44,793 nt of DNA, taken from NCBI GenBank assembly GCA_017556585.1, contig JAFYMP010000019.1, positions 1 to 44,793 of the forward strand, given 5' to 3'. Numbering within the stretch: position 1 is the stretch's first letter; each line of letters begins with the position of its first letter. A model generated the notes under the pieces. The model saw only the letters and a list, made by a program, of their open reading frames with translations, was not told where the DNA came from and made no database searches. This stretch comes from Bacteroidaceae bacterium (lineage in GTDB: Bacteria > Bacteroidota > Bacteroidia > Bacteroidales > Bacteroidaceae). The position numbers and the translations under genes were made by a program. Below, piece after piece: positions 36,285 to 43,972 of this stretch.

Positions 36285-38474
36285 ATGAAACCAATTATCT
36301 TACTATCGTTGTGTCTTGCATCAATGAGTGCAAACGCAACAGAAACAATTACAGAAAGCAGAACAATATCATTAGAAACAAAAAATCTGGGCATAGAAAT
36401 AAGCCCTACATTTAGTGGTATTTTCTTTGAAGACATCAACAATTCTCTTGATGGTGGTATCTGCGCACAGCTTATCCAGAATTTTTCTTTTCAGCAATAT
36501 ATGGTTCCTGATGCTCCTGCCAAGGAGTTTTCACAAGCAGACTCCATAATATTTGGTTGGAGTACTATAAATAAAGGTGGCGCCGAGGGTAAAGTTACCA
36601 CTGTAAGCGAAAATCCTCTATTGACAGATATGCCACGTTACTATGATTTTGATACAAACGACAAATACAACGATGAACTGAGATATATTCAGTACTGCGT
36701 GAAGTTTGACATTAAGGAGGCCGGCGAAGGTTTTGGTTTGGCCGCAAATGGTTACGGTATTAGTGAATATGGCAGCGAAAGAGCTGGCTACTACTACTCA
36801 AACAACACCCAAATTCCATCTATTGCAGTTAACAAAGGCGTATCATACGACCTATCACTCTATCTGCAAGGTGCAGCATACGATGGTAAGGTATCTATTT
36901 ATTTAGAGGATGCCAATGGCAGAGTAAATTCAGAAGTGTATGTAATAGAGAATCTGAAAGACAATTGGACCAAATACACAACTACGCTAAAAGCAGAACG
37001 CACAGCAGATAGCCGTTTAGCTATTGTTGCAGACAAGGCCGGTATATTCTATATGGATTTTGTCACACTTATGCCGGAAGCATCTGAATTATGGATGGAT
37101 GGTAAAGCAGGACCATTCAGAAAAGATTTGATGCAAGCTCTTGCCGATCTTAATCCTACATTTATGAGATTCCCTGGCGGTTGTGCATCGGAAGGCACAA
37201 ATTACTTTGGTCAGGTTTTCTGGAAAAATTCTGTTGGGAAAGTTGAACAGAGAATAGGTTTCCGTAATCACTGGGGATATTGGACATCGCAATACGTAGG
37301 TTTCTATGAATATCTGCTTATGGCTGAATCGTTGGGCGCCACCCCACTGCCTGTACTTAACAATGGTGTTACCTGTCAATTTGCAGGACACCAGTACATT
37401 GTTCCTTTAGACACAGAAGAAGACAGAAAACGATTCTACGACATATTTGTAAAAGATGCACTCGATTTCATTGAGTTCTGCAATGGAGATACCGATACAG
37501 AATGGGGTGCATTGAGAGCAGAGATGGGACATCCTGAGCCATTCAACCTAAAGTATTTGGGAATTGGCAACGAGAACAAAGGCGAAGCATTCTGGGAACG
37601 CTTTGACATTATGTACAATGCTATCAAAGAGAAGTATCCTGAAATTATAATTGTTTCTACAGCCGGTTCTGCAAGTGATGGTAAGGAATTCAATGACAAT
37701 TATGTCCAGATTGACGAAAAGTACCCGGATACATACGTCGATGAACACTACTACAAAAACGACAACTGGTTCTATAATAACAGAGACAGATATAATGCGG
37801 ATAAGGTACGAGGCAGTCAAGGTATAAAATATGACAGAGAACGTCCAACACGTGTATTCGTAGGTGAATTTGCAAACAATGGCACAAACAATGCATACGT
37901 TTCTACATTGGCAGAAGCTGCATATTATACATCATTAGAGCAGAATTCAGATATGGTTGTTATGGCTGCATACGCACCTCTCTTCTGTAAGAAAGGCTTT
38001 AATAAATGGAACGCAAATCTTATCTGGTTTGACAATCGTGGTATGTGGCGTACCACAAACTACTACTATATGAAGCTATTCAGTAAAGCAGGTAACAGAG
38101 CTTTTGCAACAACAGATGTAATGAATGGCGATGCTATAGACGAAAAGGTTTATATCTCTCCTACTATTGATACAGAAAGTGGAGAAATCTACCTTAAACT
38201 TGTAAACAGCGAAGCTGTAGCAAAAGATCTGCAAATCAAATTAGACAACCGCAATATATATAAGGTGGTACTTGAGTACATAAGTTCAGATGATACTTCT
38301 ATTAAAAACCAAGGTGCGCAGAACTACTATTCAAGCTACCCGGGTATTGTCAATTTCAATTACAACGAGGCAATTGTACCACAAACTACGGGATTCGGTC
38401 CTGTAAAGAAAAGCTTCAATATTAACATTCCTGAGAATTCAGTTTGTGTAATAAAGCTCATTCCGGAAAAATAA
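36285..38474 (+). CDS. GH51 alpha-L-arabinofuranosidase
   Basis: A second, differently built GH51 enzyme of 729 residues. A signal peptide covers about residues 1-20 (SMSANA). An N-terminal GH51 strand (PTFSGIFFEDIN) is followed by a CBM4/9-like jelly roll (about 130-260), then the (beta/alpha)8 barrel from about 280 and a C-terminal beta domain. Glu430 in GIGNENKG is the predicted acid/base and Glu528 in VFVGEFAN the nucleophile. The RFPGGC motif is the GH51 substrate-site signature. The ATG at 36285 fits the signal peptide; the longer frame begins inside the terminator. Confidence 0.92.
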   Translation: MKPIILLSLCLASMSANATETITESRTISLETKNLGIEISPTFSGIFFEDINNSLDGGICAQLIQNFSFQQYMVPDAPAKEFSQADSIIFGWSTINKGGAEGKVTTVSENPLLTDMPRYYDFDTNDKYNDELRYIQYCVKFDIKEAGEGFGLAANGYGISEYGSERAGYYYSNNTQIPSIAVNKGVSYDLSLYLQGAAYDGKVSIYLEDANGRVNSEVYVIENLKDNWTKYTTTLKAERTADSRLAIVADKAGIFYMDFVTLMPEASELWMDGKAGPFRKDLMQALADLNPTFMRFPGGCASEGTNYFGQVFWKNSVGKVEQRIGFRNHWGYWTSQYVGFYEYLLMAESLGATPLPVLNNGVTCQFAGHQYIVPLDTEEDRKRFYDIFVKDALDFIEFCNGDTDTEWGALRAEMGHPEPFNLKYLGIGNENKGEAFWERFDIMYNAIKEKYPEIIIVSTAGSASDGKEFNDNYVQIDEKYPDTYVDEHYYKNDNWFYNNRDRYNADKVRGSQGIKYDRERPTRVFVGEFANNGTNNAYVSTLAEAAYYTSLEQNSDMVVMAAYAPLFCKKGFNKWNANLIWFDNRGMWRTTNYYYMKLFSKAGNRAFATTDVMNGDAIDEKVYISPTIDTESGEIYLKLVNSEAVAKDLQIKLDNRNIYKVVLEYISSDDTSIKNQGAQNYYSSYPGIVNFNYNEAIVPQTTGFGPVKKSFNINIPENSVCVIKLIPEK

Positions 38475-38494
38475 AATAAACTGACTATACACAA

Positions 38495-38525
38495 AAAGGT
38501 GGTTTTCGTAATGAAAGCCACCTTT
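38495..38525. terminator. Terminator between GH51 and aminotransferase genes
   Basis: A 13-bp stem (AAAGGTGGTTTTC / GAAAGCCACCTTT, one G-T pair) with a 5-base loop is followed by TTT on the plus strand and preceded by an A-run. It serves the two convergent genes. Confidence 0.78.
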
Positions 38526-38544
38526 TTTACTTTTATAGAAGAAT

Positions 38545-39738
38545 TTACTTTAATTCAGCCAAAGCTGTTTTTATTCTCTTAAATGCCTCTACTATATTTT
38601 CATCGCTTGTTGCGTAGCTGAAACGAATACATTCAGGAGCACCAAATGAAGTACCACCTACAGTTGCCACATGACCAACCTCTAACAGATACATTGCCAA
38701 ATCATCTGCATCGGCAATAACCTTATCTCCATATTTTTTTCCAAAATAATAGTCACATTTTGGGAAGAGATAGAAGGCACCCTGAGGATTATTAACTTCA
38801 AAACCCGGAATCTCTTTTGCCAAAGATACTATAAGGTCTCTACGTTTATTGAACACCTTTCGCATATTCTCAACATCGTCCTGAGGGCCATTGAATGCAG
38901 CTTCTGCAGCCTTCTGAGCAACTGAACATGTACCGCTGGTATATTGTCCCTGCAACTTATTGCAAGCCTTGACAAGCCATTCCGGACCAGCCATAAAACC
39001 AATTCTCCAGCCTGTCATAGCGTATGCCTTTGACACACCATTTATAACAGCTATCTGATCTTTCAGTTCAGGGAACTGTGCCAGACTTTCGTGACCACCA
39101 ATAAAGTTGATATGTTCGTATATTTCGTCAGAGATGATAAATACCTGAGGGTTTGCAATCAAAACCTTTGCAATCTCTTCCAGCTCCTGTTTTGAATATA
39201 CAGAACCGGTAGGGTTTGAAGGAGAGCATATCATTATAGCCTTTGTCTTTGGAGTTATTGCATCGGCAATCTGCTGAGCAGTAACTTTAAAATCCTGTTC
39301 AATACCTGCCTTGATTACAACCGGAACGCCTCCTGCCAATTTTACCATTTCAGGATAACTTACCCAACAAGGTGAAGGCAGAAGAACTTCGTCACCAGGA
39401 TTAACAACAGCCATTATTGCGTTGCATAAAGACTGCTTTGCTCCTGTAGAAACCACAATCTGAGTAGGAGCATAATCAAGATTGTTCTCTCTTTTTAGCT
39501 TGTCACTGCAAGCTTTTCTCAATGACATATATCCCGGAACAGGAGAATATGTTGAATAATTATCATCAATAGCCTGTTTTGCTGCTGTTTTTACATAGTC
39601 TGGTGTATTAAAGTCTGGCTCTCCCACACTCATATTTACTACATTGACACCTTGAGCTGCCAATTCGTTGCTCTTTTGCATCATCGCAAATGTAGCTGAC
39701 GCAGCTAATCTGTTTACGCAATCTGAAATTTGTCCCAT
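38545..39738 (-). CDS. aspC: Class I aminotransferase, aspartate aminotransferase type
   Basis: A PLP enzyme of 397 residues, subgroup I-gamma like aspartate aminotransferases of thermophiles and Bacteroidota. The PLP Lys is Lys237 in GVSKAYAMTGWRIG. Other marks are SVGEPDFNTP at 37-46, STGAKQSL, and CSPSNPTGSVY, with the substrate-carboxylate Arg near the C-terminus in IRFSYATS. It interconverts aspartate and oxaloacetate, but exact substrate use cannot be read from sequence. It starts 13 bases after the LptF/LptG-like gene and is probably in its transcript. Confidence 0.9.
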   Translation of the reverse strand: MGQISDCVNRLAASATFAMMQKSNELAAQGVNVVNMSVGEPDFNTPDYVKTAAKQAIDDNYSTYSPVPGYMSLRKACSDKLKRENNLDYAPTQIVVSTGAKQSLCNAIMAVVNPGDEVLLPSPCWVSYPEMVKLAGGVPVVIKAGIEQDFKVTAQQIADAITPKTKAIMICSPSNPTGSVYSKQELEEIAKVLIANPQVFIISDEIYEHINFIGGHESLAQFPELKDQIAVINGVSKAYAMTGWRIGFMAGPEWLVKACNKLQGQYTSGTCSVAQKAAEAAFNGPQDDVENMRKVFNKRRDLIVSLAKEIPGFEVNNPQGAFYLFPKCDYYFGKKYGDKVIADADDLAMYLLEVGHVATVGGTSFGAPECIRFSYATSDENIVEAFKRIKTALAELK

Positions 39739-39751
39739 ATTATTATTGTTT

Positions 39752-41641
39752 TTAATTATCTTTCTCCTTTAAATATACAGCCAGTTCGCTTGTAACTTCT
39801 GTTATTGTATTTATATGTTTCTTCAAATATATTGAAAAGAACCATGCTCTTAGATAGAACAACAGGCCCAAAGGTAGTACGACACCTACAACTCTATTAA
39901 ACCAAGCCTTCTTAAACGGAGGTTCTATACCATACACGGGCATTATAGGTATCTTATTTATCATATTCAGCACCACCTTATCTCTACTGTTACTCAGTTC
40001 GTTTATCACCTCTTCTATACCGTCTCCAAATGTATCCAAACGACTGCTATCTACATCTCTAAAGAATAGATTCAAATAATTTGGCAATCCATTAAACAGA
40101 CCTATCGATGACAGATTTGACGATTCACCGGCTATCACTTGTAATTTGTCAGAACAGAGTCTATCATCTGGTTCTTCTATAATAACCTCTTTCCTAACAA
40201 TATTTCTACTCTGCTTTCCACCGAACCAATAACGGAAGAACTCTTTATACACATCTAACTGGAATATGGTAGAATCTGCATTTGCTTTAACCGTAAAGAA
40301 GATGCTGAACGGAGTAAGAATTATGGTACTCAGCCAACAGCCTACTATACTCCACTCTCCCTCTCTGAACATTTTCTCGCCTGCACTCGATGTTATATAG
40401 AAGATTATAAATGTCATCACAGAGACCAAAACCGGCACTCCTAATCCTCCCTTTCGAATAATCGCACCTAACGGGGCACCTATAAAGAAGAATATTATTA
40501 TGGAAAGAGATTGAGTAATTTTTTGCATCCATTGTATCCAATGTTTTCTAATATTCCTGTCATTGTAAAACATATTGGTGCCTTTCAAAGTCAATTCACT
40601 CTTTTGTGATTGAATTTTGGCTTGCATGGCTTTTCTTATTTCCAGCTGATCTGAGCGACTTGATACCATGAATATGCTATCAGAATTAACCAGCATTGGA
40701 GTTGATGCATTAAATTTTGCAGAATCGCTTGACGATAGTTTTACTGTATTTAGTGCCATAGTCCTATAATCGCTGAGATTGCCCAATCCTACACTATCTT
40801 GCTGTGCGGAGAGTGAATCTATATCATATCTTATTTGCTTCATGTTTTTACTGGCAGCCTGAGAACTCATAACGTTTTCATCAACCATAGTAAAATCTGA
40901 ATCAAACTCTATCAAGATATGCTTTTCCGCAAACGATTCCCTACGATATGGATTATCGGAGCGACTCATCTGCTGTTCCTGCATATTCTCAAACATTTCT
41001 CCTGAATATATACGTAAAAACAGATGTTGTTTATCTGCTGTTGTCTCCAATTTTCCTGAATCTGCAACTATCACACTTATATTTTCATATCCTTCTGATA
41101 TATCGTAGATTGTAACATCATAAAGCATTCCGGTATCGGGATTCTTGTGTTTTACATACAAGTTAAATCCTTCTATCTGATTATAGAAAACACCTTCGGG
41201 AATCTGTAACTCCGGTGACTTTTGTTGCATGGAGAATACCAGTGAATACAATTTTCTTGAAGCATTAGGTCCCACCACATTTTGAAAATAGAATGACAAA
41301 CCTGCCAGAAAGGTACAAAAGATTATAAGTGGTCTCATAATGCGCAATAGAGAGGCACCAGCTGTCTTCATTGCAAGCAATTCAAAACGCTCTCCAAAGT
41401 TACCAAATGTAATAAGCGATGCCAACAGAACAGCCAAAGGCAATGCCATAGGCACCAAAGTCAATGAAAAATAATAGAAAAATTTAATTATGACATCTAA
41501 AGTAAAGCCTTTTCCTACAAGATCTTCAATATAACGCCACAATACATTCATTAAGAGGATAAATAGACAAACAAAGAAAGCTCCTGCAAATAATAGGAGG
41601 AAACTTCTTAAAATGAATATGTCTAATTTCTTTGGTCGCAC
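39752..41641 (-). CDS. LptF/LptG (YjgP/YjgQ) family permease
   Basis: This inner-membrane protein belongs to the permease pair that extracts LPS from the inner membrane with LptB. Helices are seen at about 10-35, 50-75 and 95-120, then a periplasmic domain to about 375, then three helices (about 378-450). The 629 residues exceed the ~360 of E. coli LptF or LptG. The excess is an enlarged periplasmic region rich in Ser and Asp (about 240-330) and a ~170-residue C-terminal extension ending with another hydrophobic segment. This long form appears common in Bacteroidota. A consensus promoter lies 61 bases upstream. Confidence 0.88.
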   Translation of the reverse strand: MRPKKLDIFILRSFLLLFAGAFFVCLFILLMNVLWRYIEDLVGKGFTLDVIIKFFYYFSLTLVPMALPLAVLLASLITFGNFGERFELLAMKTAGASLLRIMRPLIIFCTFLAGLSFYFQNVVGPNASRKLYSLVFSMQQKSPELQIPEGVFYNQIEGFNLYVKHKNPDTGMLYDVTIYDISEGYENISVIVADSGKLETTADKQHLFLRIYSGEMFENMQEQQMSRSDNPYRRESFAEKHILIEFDSDFTMVDENVMSSQAASKNMKQIRYDIDSLSAQQDSVGLGNLSDYRTMALNTVKLSSSDSAKFNASTPMLVNSDSIFMVSSRSDQLEIRKAMQAKIQSQKSELTLKGTNMFYNDRNIRKHWIQWMQKITQSLSIIIFFFIGAPLGAIIRKGGLGVPVLVSVMTFIIFYITSSAGEKMFREGEWSIVGCWLSTIILTPFSIFFTVKANADSTIFQLDVYKEFFRYWFGGKQSRNIVRKEVIIEEPDDRLCSDKLQVIAGESSNLSSIGLFNGLPNYLNLFFRDVDSSRLDTFGDGIEEVINELSNSRDKVVLNMINKIPIMPVYGIEPPFKKAWFNRVVGVVLPLGLLFYLRAWFFSIYLKKHINTITEVTSELAVYLKEKDN

Positions 41642-41701
41642 CTTTTATTATATAGTTATGCAAAAATATTGGCAAAAACACCAATATCTGCATTTAACCT
41701 A

Positions 41702-41732
41702 CAAAAGTAGTGCAATTTAAAGGAACAACAAA
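41702..41732 (-). promoter_or_regulatory. Promoter of the LptF/LptG-aspC operon
   Basis: On the minus strand TTTG (41729-41732), exactly 19 bases, then TACTTTTG (41702-41709). It lies in the 124-base gap after the START-like gene. Confidence 0.82.
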
Positions 41733-41765
41733 ATCTAAAAGATTGTTTTTATATGATTTTATGTT

Positions 41766-42164
41766 TTACAATCCGCATCGCCTTAGAGCATCTATAGAAG
41801 AATCCCAAAGACTGCGCACATCATCTTCCTCATCGACTTCTGCAAAATCTGTAATTTCAAGAGAATAATTTCCGGTCAGTTCATTACGAATTATGCGCAA
41901 TTCAAAATAGGTACCCTCTTCTTCATCAAGCCAATGAAACCTCACATAAGTACCTTGTCTGCAATTAATAAGCTCTGCCACACGTGCTTCGTGTTTACCC
42001 CAAACAAATTCAAATTGCTTACCTGACATTGTAACCTTATCTGCGAACCAAGCAGTTAAACCCGGAGCAGTTGCAATTGCATCCCAAATCATAGGAACAG
42101 AAGTTGCACTCAGCTGATATTCAAATACCACTTTTTGTTTGGTTGTAGTCATTTTATCGTTCAT
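41766..42164 (-). CDS. START-like (SRPBCC) domain protein
   Basis: The 132-residue product from the ATG at 42164 begins MNDKMTTTKQKVVFEYQLSA and contains VPMIWDAIATAPGLTAWFADKV, the helix-grip opening of AHA1/START-like domains. The acidic C-terminus FAEVDEEDDVRSLWDSSI is shared by a Bacteroidota-wide START-like family. Ligand and role are unknown. A second Met at 42152 is also possible. The frame runs upstream to 42314 but that part is low-complexity and overlaps the tRNA promoter region. Confidence 0.75.
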   Translation of the reverse strand: MNDKMTTTKQKVVFEYQLSATSVPMIWDAIATAPGLTAWFADKVTMSGKQFEFVWGKHEARVAELINCRQGTYVRFHWLDEEEGTYFELRIIRNELTGNYSLEITDFAEVDEEDDVRSLWDSSIDALRRCGL

Positions 42165-42324
42165 AATATCAAAGGTTAGTTTGGGAATATAGTGATTGTT
42201 GTAAAAGTTGTTTTTGCTTTTATAACAACCGTTTATGCAAAGAAAATCAAAAAAAACAACAATAACAAGAAAAAAGATGGAAAAAATAGTTCGCAAAAAT
42301 GTTGCATCATTCAAAAAGGTATCT

Positions 42325-42332
42325 TAACTTTG
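42325..42332 (+). promoter_or_regulatory. Predicted -7 box of the tRNA gene
   Basis: TAACTTTG matches the -7 consensus and lies 25 bases before the tRNA. GTTG, 20 bases upstream, is a three-of-four match to the -33 box. Confidence 0.6.
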
Positions 42333-42356
42333 CACCCGTTAAACGATAAATGTGTT

Positions 42357-42430
42357 GGCGGGATAGCTCAGCTGGTTAGAGCGCATGATTCATAATCATG
42401 AGGTCCCCAGTTCAATCCTGGGTCCCGCTA
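42357..42430 (+). tRNA. tRNA with anticodon CAU (Met, or Ile2)
   Basis: A complete cloverleaf can be drawn: acceptor GGCGGGA with TCCCGCT (one G-U pair), D stem GCTC/GAGC, anticodon stem CATGA/TCATG with loop TTCATAA, and T stem CCCAG/CTGGG. The anticodon is CAT. The anticodon stem lacks the GGG/CCC pairs of initiator tRNA, so it is an elongator Met tRNA or a lysidine-modified Ile2 tRNA; I cannot decide. CCA is not encoded. Confidence 0.95.
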
Positions 42431-42478
42431 CTTTAAAACGAAAAGCTCCCAAAAAAGGAGCTTTTTTTTCGTTTTAAA
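42431..42478. terminator. Long hairpin terminator after the tRNA
   Basis: Directly after the tRNA, CTTTAAAACGAAAAGCTCC pairs with GGAGCTTTT and, past a 4-T bulge, CGTTTTAAAG, giving a 19-bp stem. T-runs on the plus strand and the matching A-run on the other side suit both directions. Its right part is the first unit of the tandem repeat array. Confidence 0.8.
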
Positions 42479-42743
42479 GCAGCATTACATTTTCTATATG
42501 GTTGCTACGCAACGCGCATTCGCGCCAATTAATAATCCAACGAAAAGCTCCCAAAAGGAGCTTTTTTTTTCGTTTTAAAGCAGCATTACATTTTCTATAT
42601 GGTTGCTACGCAACGCGCATCCGCGCCAATTAATAATCCAACGAAAAGCTCCCCAAAGGAGCTTTTTTTTCGTTTTAAAGCAGCATGACATTTTATATAT
42701 GGTTGCTGCGCAACGCGCATTCGCGCCAATTAATAATTCAACG
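42439..42743. repeat. Three tandem ~101-bp repeats, each with a terminator hairpin
   Basis: Units start at 42439, 42541 and 42642 (periods 102 and 101). Each holds AAAAGCTCC...GGAGCTTTTTTTT, then an A/T-rich spacer with TTTCTATATGG, then GTTGCTACGCAAC (5-bp stem, 3-base loop) and CGCGCATTCGCG (4-bp stem). Copies differ at a few positions, most in the third, so the duplication is not recent. The array fills the 326-base gap between the tRNA and a convergent barrel gene; there is no coding frame in it. Confidence 0.9.
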
Positions 42744-42756
42744 TCAAGTTCCTCTA

Positions 42757-43725
42757 TTAGAATAATCTTCTGGTTATACGTAGATTTAGTACAGGAAAAA
42801 CTTTAAAGGCTGATATAAAATCAACACACTTTCCAACCTTACCGCGTACATTATCAACCTGATAAACCAAATCAGTACCATCATGAGTGACTACCTTTGG
42901 ACTTCCTCCCCAAAACATCATTCCACAATCAAAAGAGAGATTGTATTTCTTATCAGAAGAACCCATTGCGTCACCAAAGCCGAATCCCAAATAGGGCTTA
43001 AAGCTATTTGTATGAACAGTACACTTAACCATGCCATCTTCATCCGGCAACATCATATACAGACCATCTGCCATATCGCCTAAGTATATACCCATACGTC
43101 CGTATCCCGCCATTTTATCTCGTAGCATATCACCCACTTCCCAGTCAAGATAGTAATCGCCATACAAAGGCTCATCTATATATTTTTCTTCTGCAAAGAA
43201 ATCATAAAGGTTGTTGTAAACACCTACAGCCATCAATGTCGGCATATCTTCTGTTGTATTGTATGCTTTAGCGATACGTGAAGGACCTACATAAAAGCCA
43301 GTTGTAAAATGCCATTTCTTATTTTTAAAAGGAAAAACATCCACCAGCAACTTTGCATTGTGATAAGTAGGAACACCCACCATATCAACCTCATAATCAA
43401 TATCGTAACCCGTAAATTTCTTCATTAGTTCCGAGACTTGTTCCTTTTTGCTGCTAACTATGGTGCCATCCTTTGTATAGTTATCCACACCAAAAGTCAT
43501 AGTCTGACGAAAACCCGGCATAAAGGCATAACCAGCCCTCAGTTGTACAAAATCGCCATACACCGGAGTAGCAAGATCAAAACCTATACCGGTCGAACCC
43601 AATGTCAACGCAACATCAAGATGTTTAAAGGCACCACTTTTTTCAACAATAGCATCATCAAATTGTTCTGCTTTTGCTGTTAAAATGGAACAAAATAACA
43701 CTAATAACACTAACAACTTTTTCAT
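42757..43725 (-). CDS. Outer-membrane beta-barrel protein of unknown function
   Basis: The 322-residue product begins MKKLLVLLVLFCSILTAKAEQ, a clear signal peptide, and continues with barrel-like alternating strands (HLDVALTLGSTGIGFDLATP, VQLRAGYAFMPGF, PYLGFGFGDAMG) ending in LNLRITRRLF, a typical barrel C-terminus with final Phe. I do not recognise a named family. An in-frame ATG at 43752 lies almost on the predicted transcription start, so I prefer 43725. The repeat array downstream would terminate its transcript. Confidence 0.75.
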   Translation of the reverse strand: MKKLLVLLVLFCSILTAKAEQFDDAIVEKSGAFKHLDVALTLGSTGIGFDLATPVYGDFVQLRAGYAFMPGFRQTMTFGVDNYTKDGTIVSSKKEQVSELMKKFTGYDIDYEVDMVGVPTYHNAKLLVDVFPFKNKKWHFTTGFYVGPSRIAKAYNTTEDMPTLMAVGVYNNLYDFFAEEKYIDEPLYGDYYLDWEVGDMLRDKMAGYGRMGIYLGDMADGLYMMLPDEDGMVKCTVHTNSFKPYLGFGFGDAMGSSDKKYNLSFDCGMMFWGGSPKVVTHDGTDLVYQVDNVRGKVGKCVDFISAFKVFPVLNLRITRRLF

Positions 43726-43756
43726 ATCAATCGGAGTATTCTTTTGTTTCATGCTC

Positions 43757-43764
43757 CAAAATTA
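43757..43764 (-). promoter_or_regulatory. Predicted -7 box of the barrel gene
   Basis: TAATTTTG on the minus strand fits the consensus. Transcription would start near 43750, which leaves the ATG at 43752 outside or at the very edge of the transcript and supports the start at 43725. The -33 box is weak. Confidence 0.5.
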
Positions 43765-43870
43765 GCACATCGCATCGACATAAATCATAAAGTAATCGTT
43801 AACTTACAATATTTTTGTTTCTTAAGTCAAAAAAATACACGCCCAACGCTTATAATTGGGATTTAATTAT

Positions 43871-43878
43871 TACCTTTG
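43871..43878 (+). promoter_or_regulatory. Predicted -7 box of the second coiled-coil lipoprotein
   Basis: TACCTTTG is an exact -7 match about 95 bases upstream of the ATG at 43973. The -33 position has no TTTG. No inverted repeats comparable to those at 33197/33514 flank it. Confidence 0.5.
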
Positions 43879-43972
43879 CACCCTACTTTGCATTATTCTA
43901 ATCACAAATTTTGTTTGCGCCTGATTAGCATTAACGGTAGAGAGTAAATATTAACCTTTAAATAAACAATTT

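Noticed and set aside
42357-42430. Initiator tRNA-fMet
   Set aside because: The anticodon stem has no three G-C pairs and the first acceptor pair is G-U rather than the C-A mismatch, so it is an elongator Met or Ile2 tRNA.
42439-42743. Possible CRISPR array
   Set aside because: There are only three units, the whole unit is repeated with no unique spacers, and no cas gene is nearby.
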